Notes: generated from the sequence alone by a model not told the origin. A stretch of 64,000 nucleotides of DNA from Marinobacter bryozoorum (GCF_023156245.1 NZ_JAKZAH010000021.1:1-64000); one strand, 5' to 3'. Shown: positions 8,922 to 17,692, counted from the first letter of the stretch. Program-made: numbers and translations.

Positions 8922-10232
8922 TCACTCGCTGGTCAGGTAGTCGGTTGTCAGTGCAGATAAGGCCTGGATGCCGGTGACCAGGGCTTGGTCATCCACCAGG
9001 AAGTGCGGCGAGTGGTTGGGCGCTGCATCCTTCATCTTGTCCATCGGCGTCACCCCAAGGAAGAAGAACAGTCCCGGTACTTCCCGTGCATAGTAGGAGA
9101 AGTCCTCGGACCCGGTCACCAGGGGCGCTTCGAATACCCGTTGAGGGGCGACCTTTTGCAGGGTCGGCAGCATCTTTGCGGTCAGCTCCGGGTCATTCAC
9201 CGTCGTGGCGTAGTTATCCACGATGGTGACTTCGGCTTCGGCTCCATGGGCATGGGCTGTGTGCTCTGCGGTCTGCTTGACATGCTCGTTGACCTGCTTC
9301 TGGACATCATCGTTGAAGGTGCGGATGGTGCCGCTCATCTCCACCTTGTCGGGGATGATGTTGTGGCGCGAGCCGCCTTCAATGGTGCCGATGGTGACCA
9401 CGGCCGGTGCCGGCATGATGTTGGTCTTGCGGCTGACAATAGTTTGCAGGCCGTTGATGATCTGGGCGCTGGCAACCACCGGATCGACGCCATCCCAGGG
9501 TGCGGCACCGTGCGTCTGCTCGCCGTTGACGGTAATGTACAGGTCAGAGCTGCTGGCCATGGTGGGGCCACTGCGATAACTGATGATGCCGGTGGGGGCT
9601 TTCGAGGTGACGTGCAACCCGAAGATGGCATCCACATCGGGACTTTTCAGAACGCCTTCGTCGACCAGCAGGCGGCCCCCGAAATGCTGTTCTCCCTTAT
9701 AGACGTAGTCGCTGGGGCCTTCCTCGGCGGGCTGGAAAATAAACTTGACCGTGCCGGGTAGCTCATCCTTTACGCTGGCCAGGTTCTCTGCCACCGCCAT
9801 CAGGATCGCCACGTGGGCGTCGTGGCCACAGGCGTGCATCACCCAGCTTTCCTTGCCCTGGTAGTCCTGCTTCACTTCGGAGGCATAGGGCAGTCCGGTC
9901 TGCTCCTTGACGGGCAGGGCATCCATGTCGGCGCGCAACCCAACCACAGGACCTGGTTTTCCGCCTTTCAGTACCGCAACCACACCGGTGGTGCCCACGT
10001 CCGTCTGCACCTCCATGCCCAGTGAACGCAGATGGTCGGCAATCAGTTCGGCCGTGCGGTGCTCCTGGTTGCCCAGTTCTGGGTGCTCATGGATGTCGTG
10101 GCGCCATTCAATGGCTTTCTGGTGAACGGATTTGGCGCCTTCCATCACCTTGTCGGTGAGTGAGGCGCCCATCACCATGGCCGGTGCGGCAGTGGTGCAG
10201 GCCAGGGCGAGCCCGAGCAGGGTTTTACGCAT
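8922..10232 (-). CDS. Exported M20-family amidohydrolase (hippurate/N-acyl-amino-acid hydrolase type)
   Basis: The 436-residue protein starts after AAGGAG and has a signal peptide (ends 'AMVMGA'). M20D metal-site motifs are present: 'HDIHEHPELGNQE', 'GLRADMDALPVKEQTG', 'MHACGHDAHVAILM', 'QPAEEGP' and the C-terminal 'NHSPHFLVDD'. The dimerisation domain sits between about 215 and 330. The family removes acyl groups from amino acids or peptides with two divalent metals. The signal peptide places it in the periplasm, which is less usual than cytoplasmic HipO/AbgA forms. It is a single gene with its own SD, 73 bases downstream of a regulator gene on the same strand. Confidence 0.9.
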   Translation of the reverse strand: MRKTLLGLALACTTAAPAMVMGASLTDKVMEGAKSVHQKAIEWRHDIHEHPELGNQEHRTAELIADHLRSLGMEVQTDVGTTGVVAVLKGGKPGPVVGLRADMDALPVKEQTGLPYASEVKQDYQGKESWVMHACGHDAHVAILMAVAENLASVKDELPGTVKFIFQPAEEGPSDYVYKGEQHFGGRLLVDEGVLKSPDVDAIFGLHVTSKAPTGIISYRSGPTMASSSDLYITVNGEQTHGAAPWDGVDPVVASAQIINGLQTIVSRKTNIMPAPAVVTIGTIEGGSRHNIIPDKVEMSGTIRTFNDDVQKQVNEHVKQTAEHTAHAHGAEAEVTIVDNYATTVNDPELTAKMLPTLQKVAPQRVFEAPLVTGSEDFSYYAREVPGLFFFLGVTPMDKMKDAAPNHSPHFLVDDQALVTGIQALSALTTDYLTSE

Positions 10233-10305
10233 ATTGTTCTCCTTATTTTGATGGACGGCCGGTGTTTGTTATGAGGTTGGTCCGGCCTTTGGGGTGACTG
10301 TCCTG

Positions 10306-11001
10306 CTATCTGGCAGTCGAGTTTTCTGCTGAGTGTGAGGCATCCAGCTTCGCCAGGACGCTATCGGAAATGGTTACGATGTCCGCCTGGACAGCTTTCT
10401 TCGTCATCTCGGGATCATGACTTTCCAGTCCCCTGATCACATCCAGCAAAGGATGTGAGGCGCCATCAGTCGGATTGGTGAAATAGGCAAAGGCATTCAG
10501 GACCGGGCCGGACTGCAGCCAAAGGTTGCGCACAATCCGGGACAACATCGGCATATCAGCCAGTTCGCAAAGGAAAAGGTGAATATTGGCGTTGGCGACT
10601 GTCGCTTTGGCCTGGTCCTGGTCTTTGCAGGCCTGGCAGAACTGCTCATAGAGCACTTTGAACTGTGTTATATCCTCTTCCGTTGCCAGTTCCGCTGCCC
10701 GGGTGGCTGCCTGGCCCTCAAGCGTCCAGCACAGGTCCCGGATTTCCGTGTAGCGTTCGGTGGTCAGGGTGGGAACCTGTACCGAGCGGCGATCCACCTG
10801 TGACAGGATCTGTTCGGATACCAGCCGGCCGAGGGCTTCCCGCACCGGGGTCTGGCTGATACCCAGGTCTTCCGACACTTCCTTGAGCTTGATCTTCTCA
10901 CCGGGCTGGAACCGGCCGCTCATCAATGCATAGCGGAGGAATCGATAGGCCTGCAACGTCAGGCTCTCTGATCTGACACCTTCCTCATTATGAATGAACA
11001 T
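10306..11001 (-). CDS. GntR-family regulator, FCD subfamily
   Basis: An upstream start at 11106 is possible, but the ATG at 11001 (AGGAG twelve bases upstream) puts the winged-helix domain at the usual place and gives 231 residues. The HTH is 'LKEVSEDLGISQTPVREALGRLVSEQI' (about 30-57). The FCD effector domain follows, with 'ANAN I H' and 'SHPLLDVIRGLESHD' supplying metal/ligand His residues. It diverges from the crotonase gene at 11,218. An AT-rich motif in that gap recurs at 16,696, so it probably regulates both promoter regions in response to an acid or acyl-CoA. Confidence 0.88.
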   Translation of the reverse strand: MFIHNEEGVRSESLTLQAYRFLRYALMSGRFQPGEKIKLKEVSEDLGISQTPVREALGRLVSEQILSQVDRRSVQVPTLTTERYTEIRDLCWTLEGQAATRAAELATEEDITQFKVLYEQFCQACKDQDQAKATVANANIHLFLCELADMPMLSRIVRNLWLQSGPVLNAFAYFTNPTDGASHPLLDVIRGLESHDPEMTKKAVQADIVTISDSVLAKLDASHSAENSTAR

Positions 11002-11115
11002 GTTTGCGGCTAGCTCCTGAATCTTCCGGTGGTTTCCGTTGCCCTGCTGAGGCGAAGCGTCAATTGTACAAGCCCACCCGTCGTTGCCAAGCGGTTTCCT
11101 TGACACACTATATTA

Positions 11116-11132
11116 TATATTTTATAAAAAAT
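11116..11132. promoter_or_regulatory. AT-rich putative operator, first copy
   Basis: TATATTTTATAAAAAAT, built around the palindrome TTTTATAAAA, lies in the gap between the GntR gene and the crotonase gene. The same 17 bases occur at 16,696-16,712 in the other divergent promoter region of the cluster. Position and repetition suggest a shared binding site or a shared UP/-10 element. Confidence 0.55.
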
Positions 11133-11217
11133 TAAGTTTGTGAATGCCGGCCTGTCAATGTTTACGTCGTGTCTGACATTCCCGCCTTCCCTATACCAAT
11201 GACAAAAGGAGATATCC

Positions 11218-12021
11218 GTGGCTGCACAAGAGCTCGTTCAGGAACTGGAAGAGGGCGTCCTCTGGATCACGCTGAATCGCCCCGACAAGCTCAACGCGCT
11301 CACCAACACCATGATTACTGACCTTCGGGCGGCCCTGGAGCAGGCATCAGTGGATGACCAGGTCCGGGTGGTGGTGCTCACCGGCGCTGGGCGTGGTTTC
11401 TGTGCCGGCGGTGATGTGGAATCCATGGCGAATCAGTTGGACAGGAAGGCTGATGCCCCGCCAATCGAAGTGACAGCCCAGCAACTCAGACTGGGTGCGG
11501 AAAGTGCCCGCCTGCTCCATGAAATGCCGAAACCCACCATCGCCATGACCCGGGGTGCGGTGGCCGGGGCTGGCCTTTCGCTGGCCCTGGCCTGCGATAT
11601 CGCGGTGGCCTCCGACACCCTCAAGATAACGTCGGCCTTTATTAACGTGGCGTTGTCCGGCGACCTGGGCAGCACCTACTTTCTTACCCACCGCCTGGGT
11701 CACCGTGCCCGGGAGTTTGCGCTGCTCTCCCCCGTGCTGAAAGCGGATGAGGCGAAAGAGTGGGGGCTGGTAAACCGGGTGGTGCCAGACGATGACCTGC
11801 AGGAGGAAACCCGGAAGCTGGCCCGCAAGCTGGCCGCCGGCCCCGGCATTGCCCAGGGGCACATCAAGGCTAACCTGAATTATGCTGAGCAGGGCGCGAC
11901 GCTGGCCCAGCTGCTGGACCACGAATCCATCCGCCACATTCGGTGTGGCGCCACCGAGGATCACATCGAGGCTGCCAGGGCCTTCCTTGAAAAACGCCCG
12001 GCAGTCTTCCGCAATCGATAA
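11218..12021 (+). CDS. Enoyl-CoA hydratase/isomerase family protein (first crotonase)
   Basis: The 267-residue protein begins at a GTG with AAAGGAGAT upstream. Crotonase features are the 'ITLNRPDKLNALT' entry, oxyanion-hole 'GAGRGFCAGGD' (about 60-70) and 'RGAVAGAGLSLALACDIAVAS'. At the position where hydratases carry a catalytic Glu it reads 'VALSGDLGSTYFLTHRLG', with Asp rather than Glu, so hydration chemistry is uncertain; isomerase, dehydrating or CoA-hydrolysing activity is possible. It heads a same-strand run of two crotonases and two acyl-CoA dehydrogenases. Confidence 0.88.
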   Translation: MAAQELVQELEEGVLWITLNRPDKLNALTNTMITDLRAALEQASVDDQVRVVVLTGAGRGFCAGGDVESMANQLDRKADAPPIEVTAQQLRLGAESARLLHEMPKPTIAMTRGAVAGAGLSLALACDIAVASDTLKITSAFINVALSGDLGSTYFLTHRLGHRAREFALLSPVLKADEAKEWGLVNRVVPDDDLQEETRKLARKLAAGPGIAQGHIKANLNYAEQGATLAQLLDHESIRHIRCGATEDHIEAARAFLEKRPAVFRNR

Positions 12022-12069
12022 GACGTTTTCGATCAACCGACACGTGACACCAAAAACAAGGTTATAACC

Positions 12070-12888
12070 ATGAGCTACGAAGACATCCTGTATCGCCGCG
12101 ATGGCCATGTGGCCACCATTTCCCTCAATCGCCCGGACAAACTGAACGCCTGGACCCTGACCATGGAGAAGGAAGTCCGCTCGGCCATTGAAGCCGCCGA
12201 TGCGGATGACGAGGTGCGGGCCATCATCATTACCGGCGAAGGCCGGGGCTTTTGCGCCGGGGCCGATATGAGCCTGCTCAGCGCGGTGATGGAAGACTCC
12301 GACGCCGACGAGGCGGTGGAGAAAAAGGACGATAATCAGGTCGACGGCATCGAGCGAAACTACCGCCAGAAATTCAGCTACCTGCTGCGGGTCTCCAAGC
12401 CCATTGTGGCCGCGATCAACGGCCCCTGCGCTGGCATGGGGCTCTGTATGTCGCTGTTCTGTGATGTACGTTTTATGGCCGACCACACCAAGCTGACCAC
12501 CGCCTTTGCCCGTCGTGGCCTGGTGGCGGAACACGGCATTGCCTGGATGCTGCCCCGCCTTGTCGGCCCCATGAATGCCGTCGACCTGCTGTATTCCAGC
12601 CGGAACGTCGAAGCGGCAGAAGCCGAGGCGATGGGGCTGGTGTGGACCCTGCCGGAAGACGGCTTCCTCGAGAAAGTGCAGGAGTGGACCACGCAGCTGG
12701 TGACCCTGTCCTCCCCAAGATCCCTGCGGGTGATGAAGCGGCAGATCTTTGATTCCCTGTTCCAGGACCTGGCGGAGTCCTGGGAATACGCCGATGAGGA
12801 AATGCTGAAGTCCTTCTCCAGCGAGGATTTCAAGGAAGGTGTCGCCCATTTCATGGAAAAGCGGGCCCCGAAGTTTACCGGGCGTTGA
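12070..12888 (+). CDS. Enoyl-CoA hydratase/isomerase family protein (second crotonase)
   Basis: This 272-residue crotonase has 'ISLNRPDKLNAWTLTM', oxyanion-hole 'GEGRGFCAGADMS' and 'NGPCAGMGLCMSLFCDVRFMAD'. 'FARRGLVAEHGIAWMLPRLVG' supplies the Glu normally used for water activation, so it is the best hydratase candidate of the three crotonases in the cluster. The C-terminus ('FKEGVAHFMEKRAPKF') is standard. It lies 48 bases after the first crotonase and 77 bases before the acyl-CoA dehydrogenases. Confidence 0.9.
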   Translation: MSYEDILYRRDGHVATISLNRPDKLNAWTLTMEKEVRSAIEAADADDEVRAIIITGEGRGFCAGADMSLLSAVMEDSDADEAVEKKDDNQVDGIERNYRQKFSYLLRVSKPIVAAINGPCAGMGLCMSLFCDVRFMADHTKLTTAFARRGLVAEHGIAWMLPRLVGPMNAVDLLYSSRNVEAAEAEAMGLVWTLPEDGFLEKVQEWTTQLVTLSSPRSLRVMKRQIFDSLFQDLAESWEYADEEMLKSFSSEDFKEGVAHFMEKRAPKFTGR

Positions 12889-12965
12889 TGGCCAGGAGTC
12901 TGCGCGGCAGAAATCGCGCAGGCTCCTGGGAGCCTTCCGAGAAAGCAGACAGCGACGAGGATTTC

Positions 12966-14141
12966 ATGAAAGACAGCTTTTTATCCGGCTTCCGGGAGTT
13001 CAGGGAAGAAATCCGAACGTTTGTGGCGGAAAACCTGCCGGACGATATGCGCGAGCGGGCCCGTAGGGGCTTCCATGCCACCAAGGAGGACATGCGCCGG
13101 TGGATGGAGATACTCCACAAGAAGGGATGGTCAGCCCCCAACTGGCCCAAAGAGTATGGCGGCACGGGCTGGTCACCGCTCAAGCGCATGGTGTTCGAGA
13201 TCGAGATGGCCAATGCGGATGCGCCACCCCGCAACCCCTTCGGGTTTCACCTGATCGGGCCGGTATTGTGCGAGTTTGGGACTGAACAGCAAAAGGCCCG
13301 CTACCTGCCGGCCATCCTGGACGGCTCCGAGTTCTGGTGCCAGGGCTTCTCGGAACCCAATGCCGGCTCCGACCTGGCGTCACTGAAAACCACCGCCACC
13401 CTGGAAGGCGACCATTATGTGGTCAATGGCCAGAAGACCTGGACCAGTGAGGCCCACTTGGCGGACATGATCTTTTGCCTGGTTCGCACCAATCGCGACG
13501 GCGCCAGCCAGGGTGGTATCAGCATGATGCTGATCGATATGAAAAGTCCCGGTGTCACCGTGCGGCCCATCATTACCCAGGACATGTCCCACTATGTGAA
13601 TGAGATCTTCCTGGAAGACGTGAAGGTTCCGGTGGAAAACCTGGTGGGCGAGGAAAACCAGGGCTGGCGCTATGCCAAGTTCCTGCTGGAAAACGAACGG
13701 ACCGGCAGTGCTTACCTGCCCCAGTCCAAGAGTGACCTGAACCGGCTGCGGTCATTGCTGGCGGAACTCAGGGAAAACGGTGACACCCTGGCCAGCAACC
13801 CGGTACTGGACGCCGAGTTGGCCCGTGCCGAGGTCGATATGGCGGCCCATGAAATGATGGTGTATCGCATCATTGATGGCGTGACCGGTATCGACAGCAA
13901 CGCCGCGGCCTCCATGATCAAAGCCCGTGGCGCAGAACTGCAGCAGCGTATCGCCGGCCTTTGGATCGAGGCCCTTGGGCCCCATGCCCTGCCGGTGTAC
14001 GAGGACGGCGAGGAAGAATACGGCATCCGGGCGTCTCCGGGGGCCATGTCCCAGTACCTTATCCGCCGTGCCGTCTCCATCTATGGTGGCGCAAACGAAA
14101 TCCAGTACAACATCATTGCCAAGCGGGGGCTGCACCTATGA
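12966..14141 (+). CDS. Acyl-CoA dehydrogenase, first of an overlapping pair
   Basis: Starting at the ATG at 12966 (ACGAGG upstream) the product has 391 residues. The frame is open further upstream, but only this start gives the family N-terminus. FAD/substrate motifs are 'WCQGFSEPNAGSDLASLKT' (about 120-140) and 'NGQKTWTSEAHLADMIFCLVRT'. The C-terminus reads 'SIYGGANEIQYNIIAKRGL', the form seen in ACADs acting on branched or cyclic acyl-CoAs, where the MCAD-type catalytic Glu is absent from this motif. The gene overlaps the next ACAD by four bases (ATGA). This suggests a two-subunit enzyme as in steroid and terpenoid degradation. Confidence 0.9.
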   Translation: MKDSFLSGFREFREEIRTFVAENLPDDMRERARRGFHATKEDMRRWMEILHKKGWSAPNWPKEYGGTGWSPLKRMVFEIEMANADAPPRNPFGFHLIGPVLCEFGTEQQKARYLPAILDGSEFWCQGFSEPNAGSDLASLKTTATLEGDHYVVNGQKTWTSEAHLADMIFCLVRTNRDGASQGGISMMLIDMKSPGVTVRPIITQDMSHYVNEIFLEDVKVPVENLVGEENQGWRYAKFLLENERTGSAYLPQSKSDLNRLRSLLAELRENGDTLASNPVLDAELARAEVDMAAHEMMVYRIIDGVTGIDSNAAASMIKARGAELQQRIAGLWIEALGPHALPVYEDGEEEYGIRASPGAMSQYLIRRAVSIYGGANEIQYNIIAKRGLHL

Positions 14142-15307
14142 CGACCCATGATGATGAATCCACAGGGCTGGCGCTCTCCAGCGATGAATCACAGCTCCAG
14201 GCAAGCGTTGAGCGCTTCATCGCCAACGAATACACCTTTGACCATTACCGGGCCACCGTCCGTGAGGGCGGGTTCAACAAAGCCTTCTGGAAGCAGGTGG
14301 CGGACCTTGGCCTGGTTGCGGCCTGCTTTCCCGAAGACTGGGAGGGTTACGCCCAGAGTGGCACCGAGCCGTTTCTGGTACTGGAACAGTTCGGTTACGG
14401 GTTGGTGGTCGAACCGCTGGTCAGCGGTGTGCTGGCGCCGGCAGCGGTCCTGGTGGCCACCGGGGAGCGTGATCGCTTTGCCTCTGTGTTCAACGAGATG
14501 ATGACCGGCGAGCGGCTGCTGGCCCTGGCCTGGGCCGAGCCCAACCGGCGGTTTGACCTGGCTCCTGAGGCCGTAAAAGCCAGCCAAACCGGCGGGGGGT
14601 GGCAGCTGGACGGTGAGAAATCCACGGTGCTGGCGGCGCCCCATGCGGATTCGCTGCTGGTGTCTGCCGCTACGGTCGATGGGCCTGCCATGTTCCTGGT
14701 GCCGAAAGATGCCGATGGCGTTGAACTGGTTACCCATCGCAATATCGACGGGCAGGGCGCGGCAGACATCCACTTCCGCCAGGTGGCTGTCGGCAGCGAT
14801 GCCCTGGTGGGCAAGCCCGGTGAGGGTGAGGCCCTGATGCGGGCGGGCATGAACATGGGGGCGGCCATGACCTGTGCGGAAGCGGTCGGTGCCATGGATG
14901 CCGCATTGAAACTGACCGTGGACTATGCCCAGACCCGCAAACAGTTCGGACAGGCCATTGCCTCCTTCCAGGCCATACAGCACCGGCTGGCGAACATGGC
15001 CATTGAGCTGGAGTACGCCCGGGCCATGCTGCAACTGCTGGCAACCGGGCTGTTCCGGGGTTCCGAGAGCGATCGCAGTGCGTTCGTCTCCGGCATTCGC
15101 GCCAAGATTATGGGCTGTGCCCGGTTTGTGGTCAGTGATGCGGTGCAGCTGCATGGTGGTATCGGGGTGACCGATGAAGCCGCTATCAGCCATTACTTCC
15201 GCAAGGTGACGGCACTGGACCTGGCCTGGGGCGACTCCCGGTATCATCTGGAGCGCTATCGCACGGAGCGCAAGGCGGGTACCGACCTTATGGCGTCGCT
15301 GTACTGA
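14138..15307 (+). CDS. Acyl-CoA dehydrogenase, second of an overlapping pair
   Basis: The 389-residue protein starts at 14138 inside the stop of the previous gene. It is more divergent than its partner: the N-terminal helical domain ('FIANEYTFDHYRATVREGG', 'ACFPEDWEGYAQSGTEPF') and C-terminal domain ('YAQTRKQFGQAIASFQAIQHRLANM', 'QLHGGIGVTDEAAISHYFRK') are clear. The middle FAD-contact motif is weak, as in the non-catalytic-type subunits of heteromeric ACADs. Translational coupling supports a mixed complex. The substrate is not known. Two hairpins follow. Confidence 0.88.
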   Translation: MTTHDDESTGLALSSDESQLQASVERFIANEYTFDHYRATVREGGFNKAFWKQVADLGLVAACFPEDWEGYAQSGTEPFLVLEQFGYGLVVEPLVSGVLAPAAVLVATGERDRFASVFNEMMTGERLLALAWAEPNRRFDLAPEAVKASQTGGGWQLDGEKSTVLAAPHADSLLVSAATVDGPAMFLVPKDADGVELVTHRNIDGQGAADIHFRQVAVGSDALVGKPGEGEALMRAGMNMGAAMTCAEAVGAMDAALKLTVDYAQTRKQFGQAIASFQAIQHRLANMAIELEYARAMLQLLATGLFRGSESDRSAFVSGIRAKIMGCARFVVSDAVQLHGGIGVTDEAAISHYFRKVTALDLAWGDSRYHLERYRTERKAGTDLMASLY

Positions 15308-15328
15308 CCGCCGGGTGAAAACCGAAAC

Positions 15329-15364
15329 CTCCCTTCGCTGTTTCTTCCGGGATGGCGAAGGGAG
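15329..15364 (+). terminator. Hairpin after the acyl-CoA dehydrogenase pair
   Basis: CTCCCTTCGC (15329-15338) pairs perfectly with GCGAAGGGAG (15355-15364) across a 16-base loop. It is followed by a second, stronger hairpin. Confidence 0.5.
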
Positions 15365-15383
15365 TGACGAGGGGGGGTAACAA

Positions 15384-15406
15384 ATGAGCCGTCGGCGACG
15401 GCTCAT
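15384..15406. terminator. Perfect 10-bp hairpin between convergent genes
   Basis: ATGAGCCGTC and GACGGCTCAT enclose a three-base loop, in the gap between the plus-strand ACAD operon and the minus-strand TRAP protein gene. This placement fits a bidirectional terminator, although no T-tract is present on either side. Confidence 0.65.
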
Positions 15407-15410
15407 TCGA

Positions 15411-16559
15411 TCACTTCACGCCATAGGTTGCCGCGTCCACGTCGGACAGCACCTCGGACCAGAGCAGGTCAGCCAGGGCTTCTGAGGTTTCCACGTCCTT
15501 GACCAGCTCGCGCCATTTATCCAGCAGCTCGCGGAAGTCTTCAAGCTTTTGCTCACCGTTCTGGATGTCGTATTTCTCGGCGTAGCTCCTGGCGGCGGCC
15601 TTCAGATCGTCCTTTGCAAAGGCTTCTGACGCGGCACTGACATCTCCGTCAGCCTCGTGGAAGTTTGCGCCCAGGTCTTTCATAAGCGCCCTGGTCGTCA
15701 GCATGTCTTCCCGATACTGGGTCAGAATGGCCGCTGCTCCGGTTGCTGCGGACTTCAGCATGGCTTCCCGCTCCTCGGTGCTGAAACTGCTCCAGGTGTC
15801 CTGGTTGAACTGGAACGGGGAGGACGGGAAGAGGCCGCCCGGGACGGCGGTGGTGATGTCGCTAATGGATTCCTCAACGCCGTAGGCCGGGATGTTGGAC
15901 AGGTCCAGCACAGCGCAGTCCGCCACGCCAGTGTCCAGCGCCTCTCGCATTTCGTTGGCGGACATCTGGATTGGCGTGGCGCCTACCGCTTCTGCCCAGC
16001 GGGCATGATTGGCGGAACCGGTGCGGATGCGGGCACCGTCGAGGTCATCCAGCGATTTGATGGGGGTAGTACAGATCAGCCCGCTCCAGGTGCCCGCCAC
16101 GAACGCTGTGGGTACCTGGTTCTGGGCATCGAACTCGGCGAGACAGTCCGGGCAGTCGTTGAACATGTACTCGGTGAGCGCCCCACCAAAGGCCCAGCCT
16201 TCCTTGCCGGCGTGCTCACCGGTGAAGGGCTTCATCATCAGCGAGCTTTCACCGATGAAGTTGGAGTGGGGGTAAGCCTGCGGATGGTAGGGGGGAATCA
16301 CCCAGCCAATATCGGCCAGGCCGTCCCAGACGCCGTCGGACATCTCGGCAAAGTTCAGCAGCGTCATGGCGAAGACCTTCAGGTTGTACTCTCCGCCGCT
16401 ATTGTCTTCGACGGCCTGGGCATACTTTTCAATACTTTGGTACTGGGGCACGGATGCGGGTGCACCGGCTGCGTAATTGAGTTGTCCGGCACTGGCGTTG
16501 GTGCTGAGGCCCAGTATGGCGGTTGCCGCAATAGCGGAACAGATTGTGGATCTGCGCAT
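15411..16559 (-). CDS. TRAP transporter solute-binding protein (DctP type), orphan
   Basis: The ATG at 16559 with AAGGAG six bases upstream gives 382 residues and a clean signal peptide ('AATAILGLSTNASA'). The frame opens further upstream but without an SD. The DctP fold is recognised from 'LNYAAGAPASVPQYQSIEKYAQAVEDNS', 'DGLADIGWVIPPYHP' and 'ARIRTGSANHARWAEAVGATPIQMSANEMREALDTGVADCAV', where the Arg pairs with the substrate carboxylate. No DctQ/DctM membrane genes are in the window, so it must use a permease encoded elsewhere or act alone. It is divergent from the glyoxalase-like gene and lies within the acyl-CoA cluster, suggesting it delivers that pathway's acid. Confidence 0.88.
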   Translation of the reverse strand: MRRSTICSAIAATAILGLSTNASAGQLNYAAGAPASVPQYQSIEKYAQAVEDNSGGEYNLKVFAMTLLNFAEMSDGVWDGLADIGWVIPPYHPQAYPHSNFIGESSLMMKPFTGEHAGKEGWAFGGALTEYMFNDCPDCLAEFDAQNQVPTAFVAGTWSGLICTTPIKSLDDLDGARIRTGSANHARWAEAVGATPIQMSANEMREALDTGVADCAVLDLSNIPAYGVEESISDITTAVPGGLFPSSPFQFNQDTWSSFSTEEREAMLKSAATGAAAILTQYREDMLTTRALMKDLGANFHEADGDVSAASEAFAKDDLKAAARSYAEKYDIQNGEQKLEDFRELLDKWRELVKDVETSEALADLLWSEVLSDVDAATYGVK

Positions 16560-16695
16560 GGAGGTCTCCTTCATGTACCTGGCCCTGCCAGAAAGCGCCA
16601 GTGGCGTCGGGGGAATCGGCAGGGCGATTTTGTTGTTGTCAGTCGTGGACCCGGTTTGAACTGATAGGGTTGCCAAGTCGACATACTGTATAAAC

Positions 16696-16712
16696 TATAT
16701 TTTATAAAAAAT
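16696..16712. promoter_or_regulatory. AT-rich putative operator, second copy
   Basis: This is identical over 17 bases to the motif at 11,116-11,132, and the next bases (AAAG/TAAG then TT) also nearly agree. It lies between the divergent TRAP-protein and glyoxalase-like genes. Confidence 0.55.
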
Positions 16713-16782
16713 AAAGTTGCTGGCCTGCGGCAGGCTGGCAAGGTTATGCTTGTGCCACTAACACGAACAAAAGGAGAGAGCG

Positions 16783-17544
16783 ATGTATCTGAGGCTGCGA
16801 CAGTTGTGCCTGGTGGCGGAAAAACTTGAACCGGTGGTTGAAGACCTGAAGGCCGTCTTCGATATCGAGGTGTGCCACCGGGATCCGGGGGTGGAGCACT
16901 TCGGGCTCCACAACGCCCTGTTGCGAATTGGTACGTCGTTTATCGAGGTGGTGGCTCCGATCGCCGAGGGCACGGCAGCAGGGCGCTACCTGGAGCGCCG
17001 CGGGGGTGATGGCGGTTACATGGTAATCAACGATACGGATGATCTCGGCTATTGGGAGTCCCGCATGGAGCAGGTGGGCGTCCGCATCGCCGCAAAACTG
17101 GAAGTGGATGACTACTGCGGGCTGCAGTTGCACCCACGGGATACCGGCGGCGCGTTGCTGGAAATCAACCAGACCGGTGAGGGCGGCCCCCTCGACGGGG
17201 ATTATCATCCGGCAGGCCCCAACTGGCAGTCCAGCAAGCCGTCAGGCCTGGCAACCGGGGTAACCGGTGCCGAACTGCAGAGCGACGACCCTCAGGCGCT
17301 GGCAAAGCGTTGGGGCGAGATCCTGGACCGTCCGGTGGAGGAGGGTTCCGACGGCCTGCGGATCGCGCTGGACAATGCACACCTTCGGTTTGTGCCCGCC
17401 GAGGACGGCCGGGGCGATGGCCTTGGTGGCATCGACCTGGCTGTGTCTGACGCTGAAGCCATCCGGGAACGTTGCCGTCAGAGGGAGCTGCCCGTGATGG
17501 ATGATTGCGTGGTGGTTTGCGGCGTCCGGTTCTACCTCAAATAA
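16783..17544 (+). CDS. VOC/glyoxalase-like domain protein
   Basis: The 253-residue protein starts after AAAAGGAGAG. It has two related halves: 'LRLRQLCLVAEKLEPVVEDLKAVFDIEV..FGLHNALLRIGTSFIEVVAP' and a weaker second half from about 150 ('GVTGAELQSDDPQALAKRWGEILD', 'GGIDLAVSDAEAIRERCRQREL'). This matches the vicinal-oxygen-chelate (glyoxalase-like) fold used by isomerases, epimerases and dioxygenases. The usual His/Glu metal ligands are only partly visible. Its place in the catabolic cluster suggests an isomerase or hydratase-like step on an intermediate. Confidence 0.75.
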   Translation: MYLRLRQLCLVAEKLEPVVEDLKAVFDIEVCHRDPGVEHFGLHNALLRIGTSFIEVVAPIAEGTAAGRYLERRGGDGGYMVINDTDDLGYWESRMEQVGVRIAAKLEVDDYCGLQLHPRDTGGALLEINQTGEGGPLDGDYHPAGPNWQSSKPSGLATGVTGAELQSDDPQALAKRWGEILDRPVEEGSDGLRIALDNAHLRFVPAEDGRGDGLGGIDLAVSDAEAIRERCRQRELPVMDDCVVVCGVRFYLK

Positions 17545-17603
17545 CTGCCCTGACTTCATAGGCATAGCTAGTAACTGTTTGTTGCTGGCTACTGTCCTGG
17601 TAA

Positions 17604-17615
17604 ATTGTTAACAAT
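17604..17615. promoter_or_regulatory. 12-bp palindrome upstream of the second GntR gene
   Basis: ATTGTTAACAAT is a perfect palindrome 77 bases before the GntR start. It is close to the TTGTNNACAA-type sites reported for several FCD-subfamily regulators. Autoregulation by the downstream gene is a reasonable inference. Confidence 0.5.
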
Positions 17616-17692
17616 TAACTGTTGACCATAAGCTGCATGCCCCTATACTCGGTAGTTATTCACATTGGTTGCCAGGTGGTTACGGAGGAAGG

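Noticed and set aside
11347..12849. A 500-codon minus-strand frame opposite the two crotonase genes
   Set aside because: It mirrors the codon bias of the plus-strand crotonases, which have clear family motifs; its own protein is His/Gly-rich low-information sequence.
14189..15406. A 405-codon minus-strand frame opposite the second acyl-CoA dehydrogenase
   Set aside because: It is an antisense shadow of a GC-rich gene, without SD or family motif.
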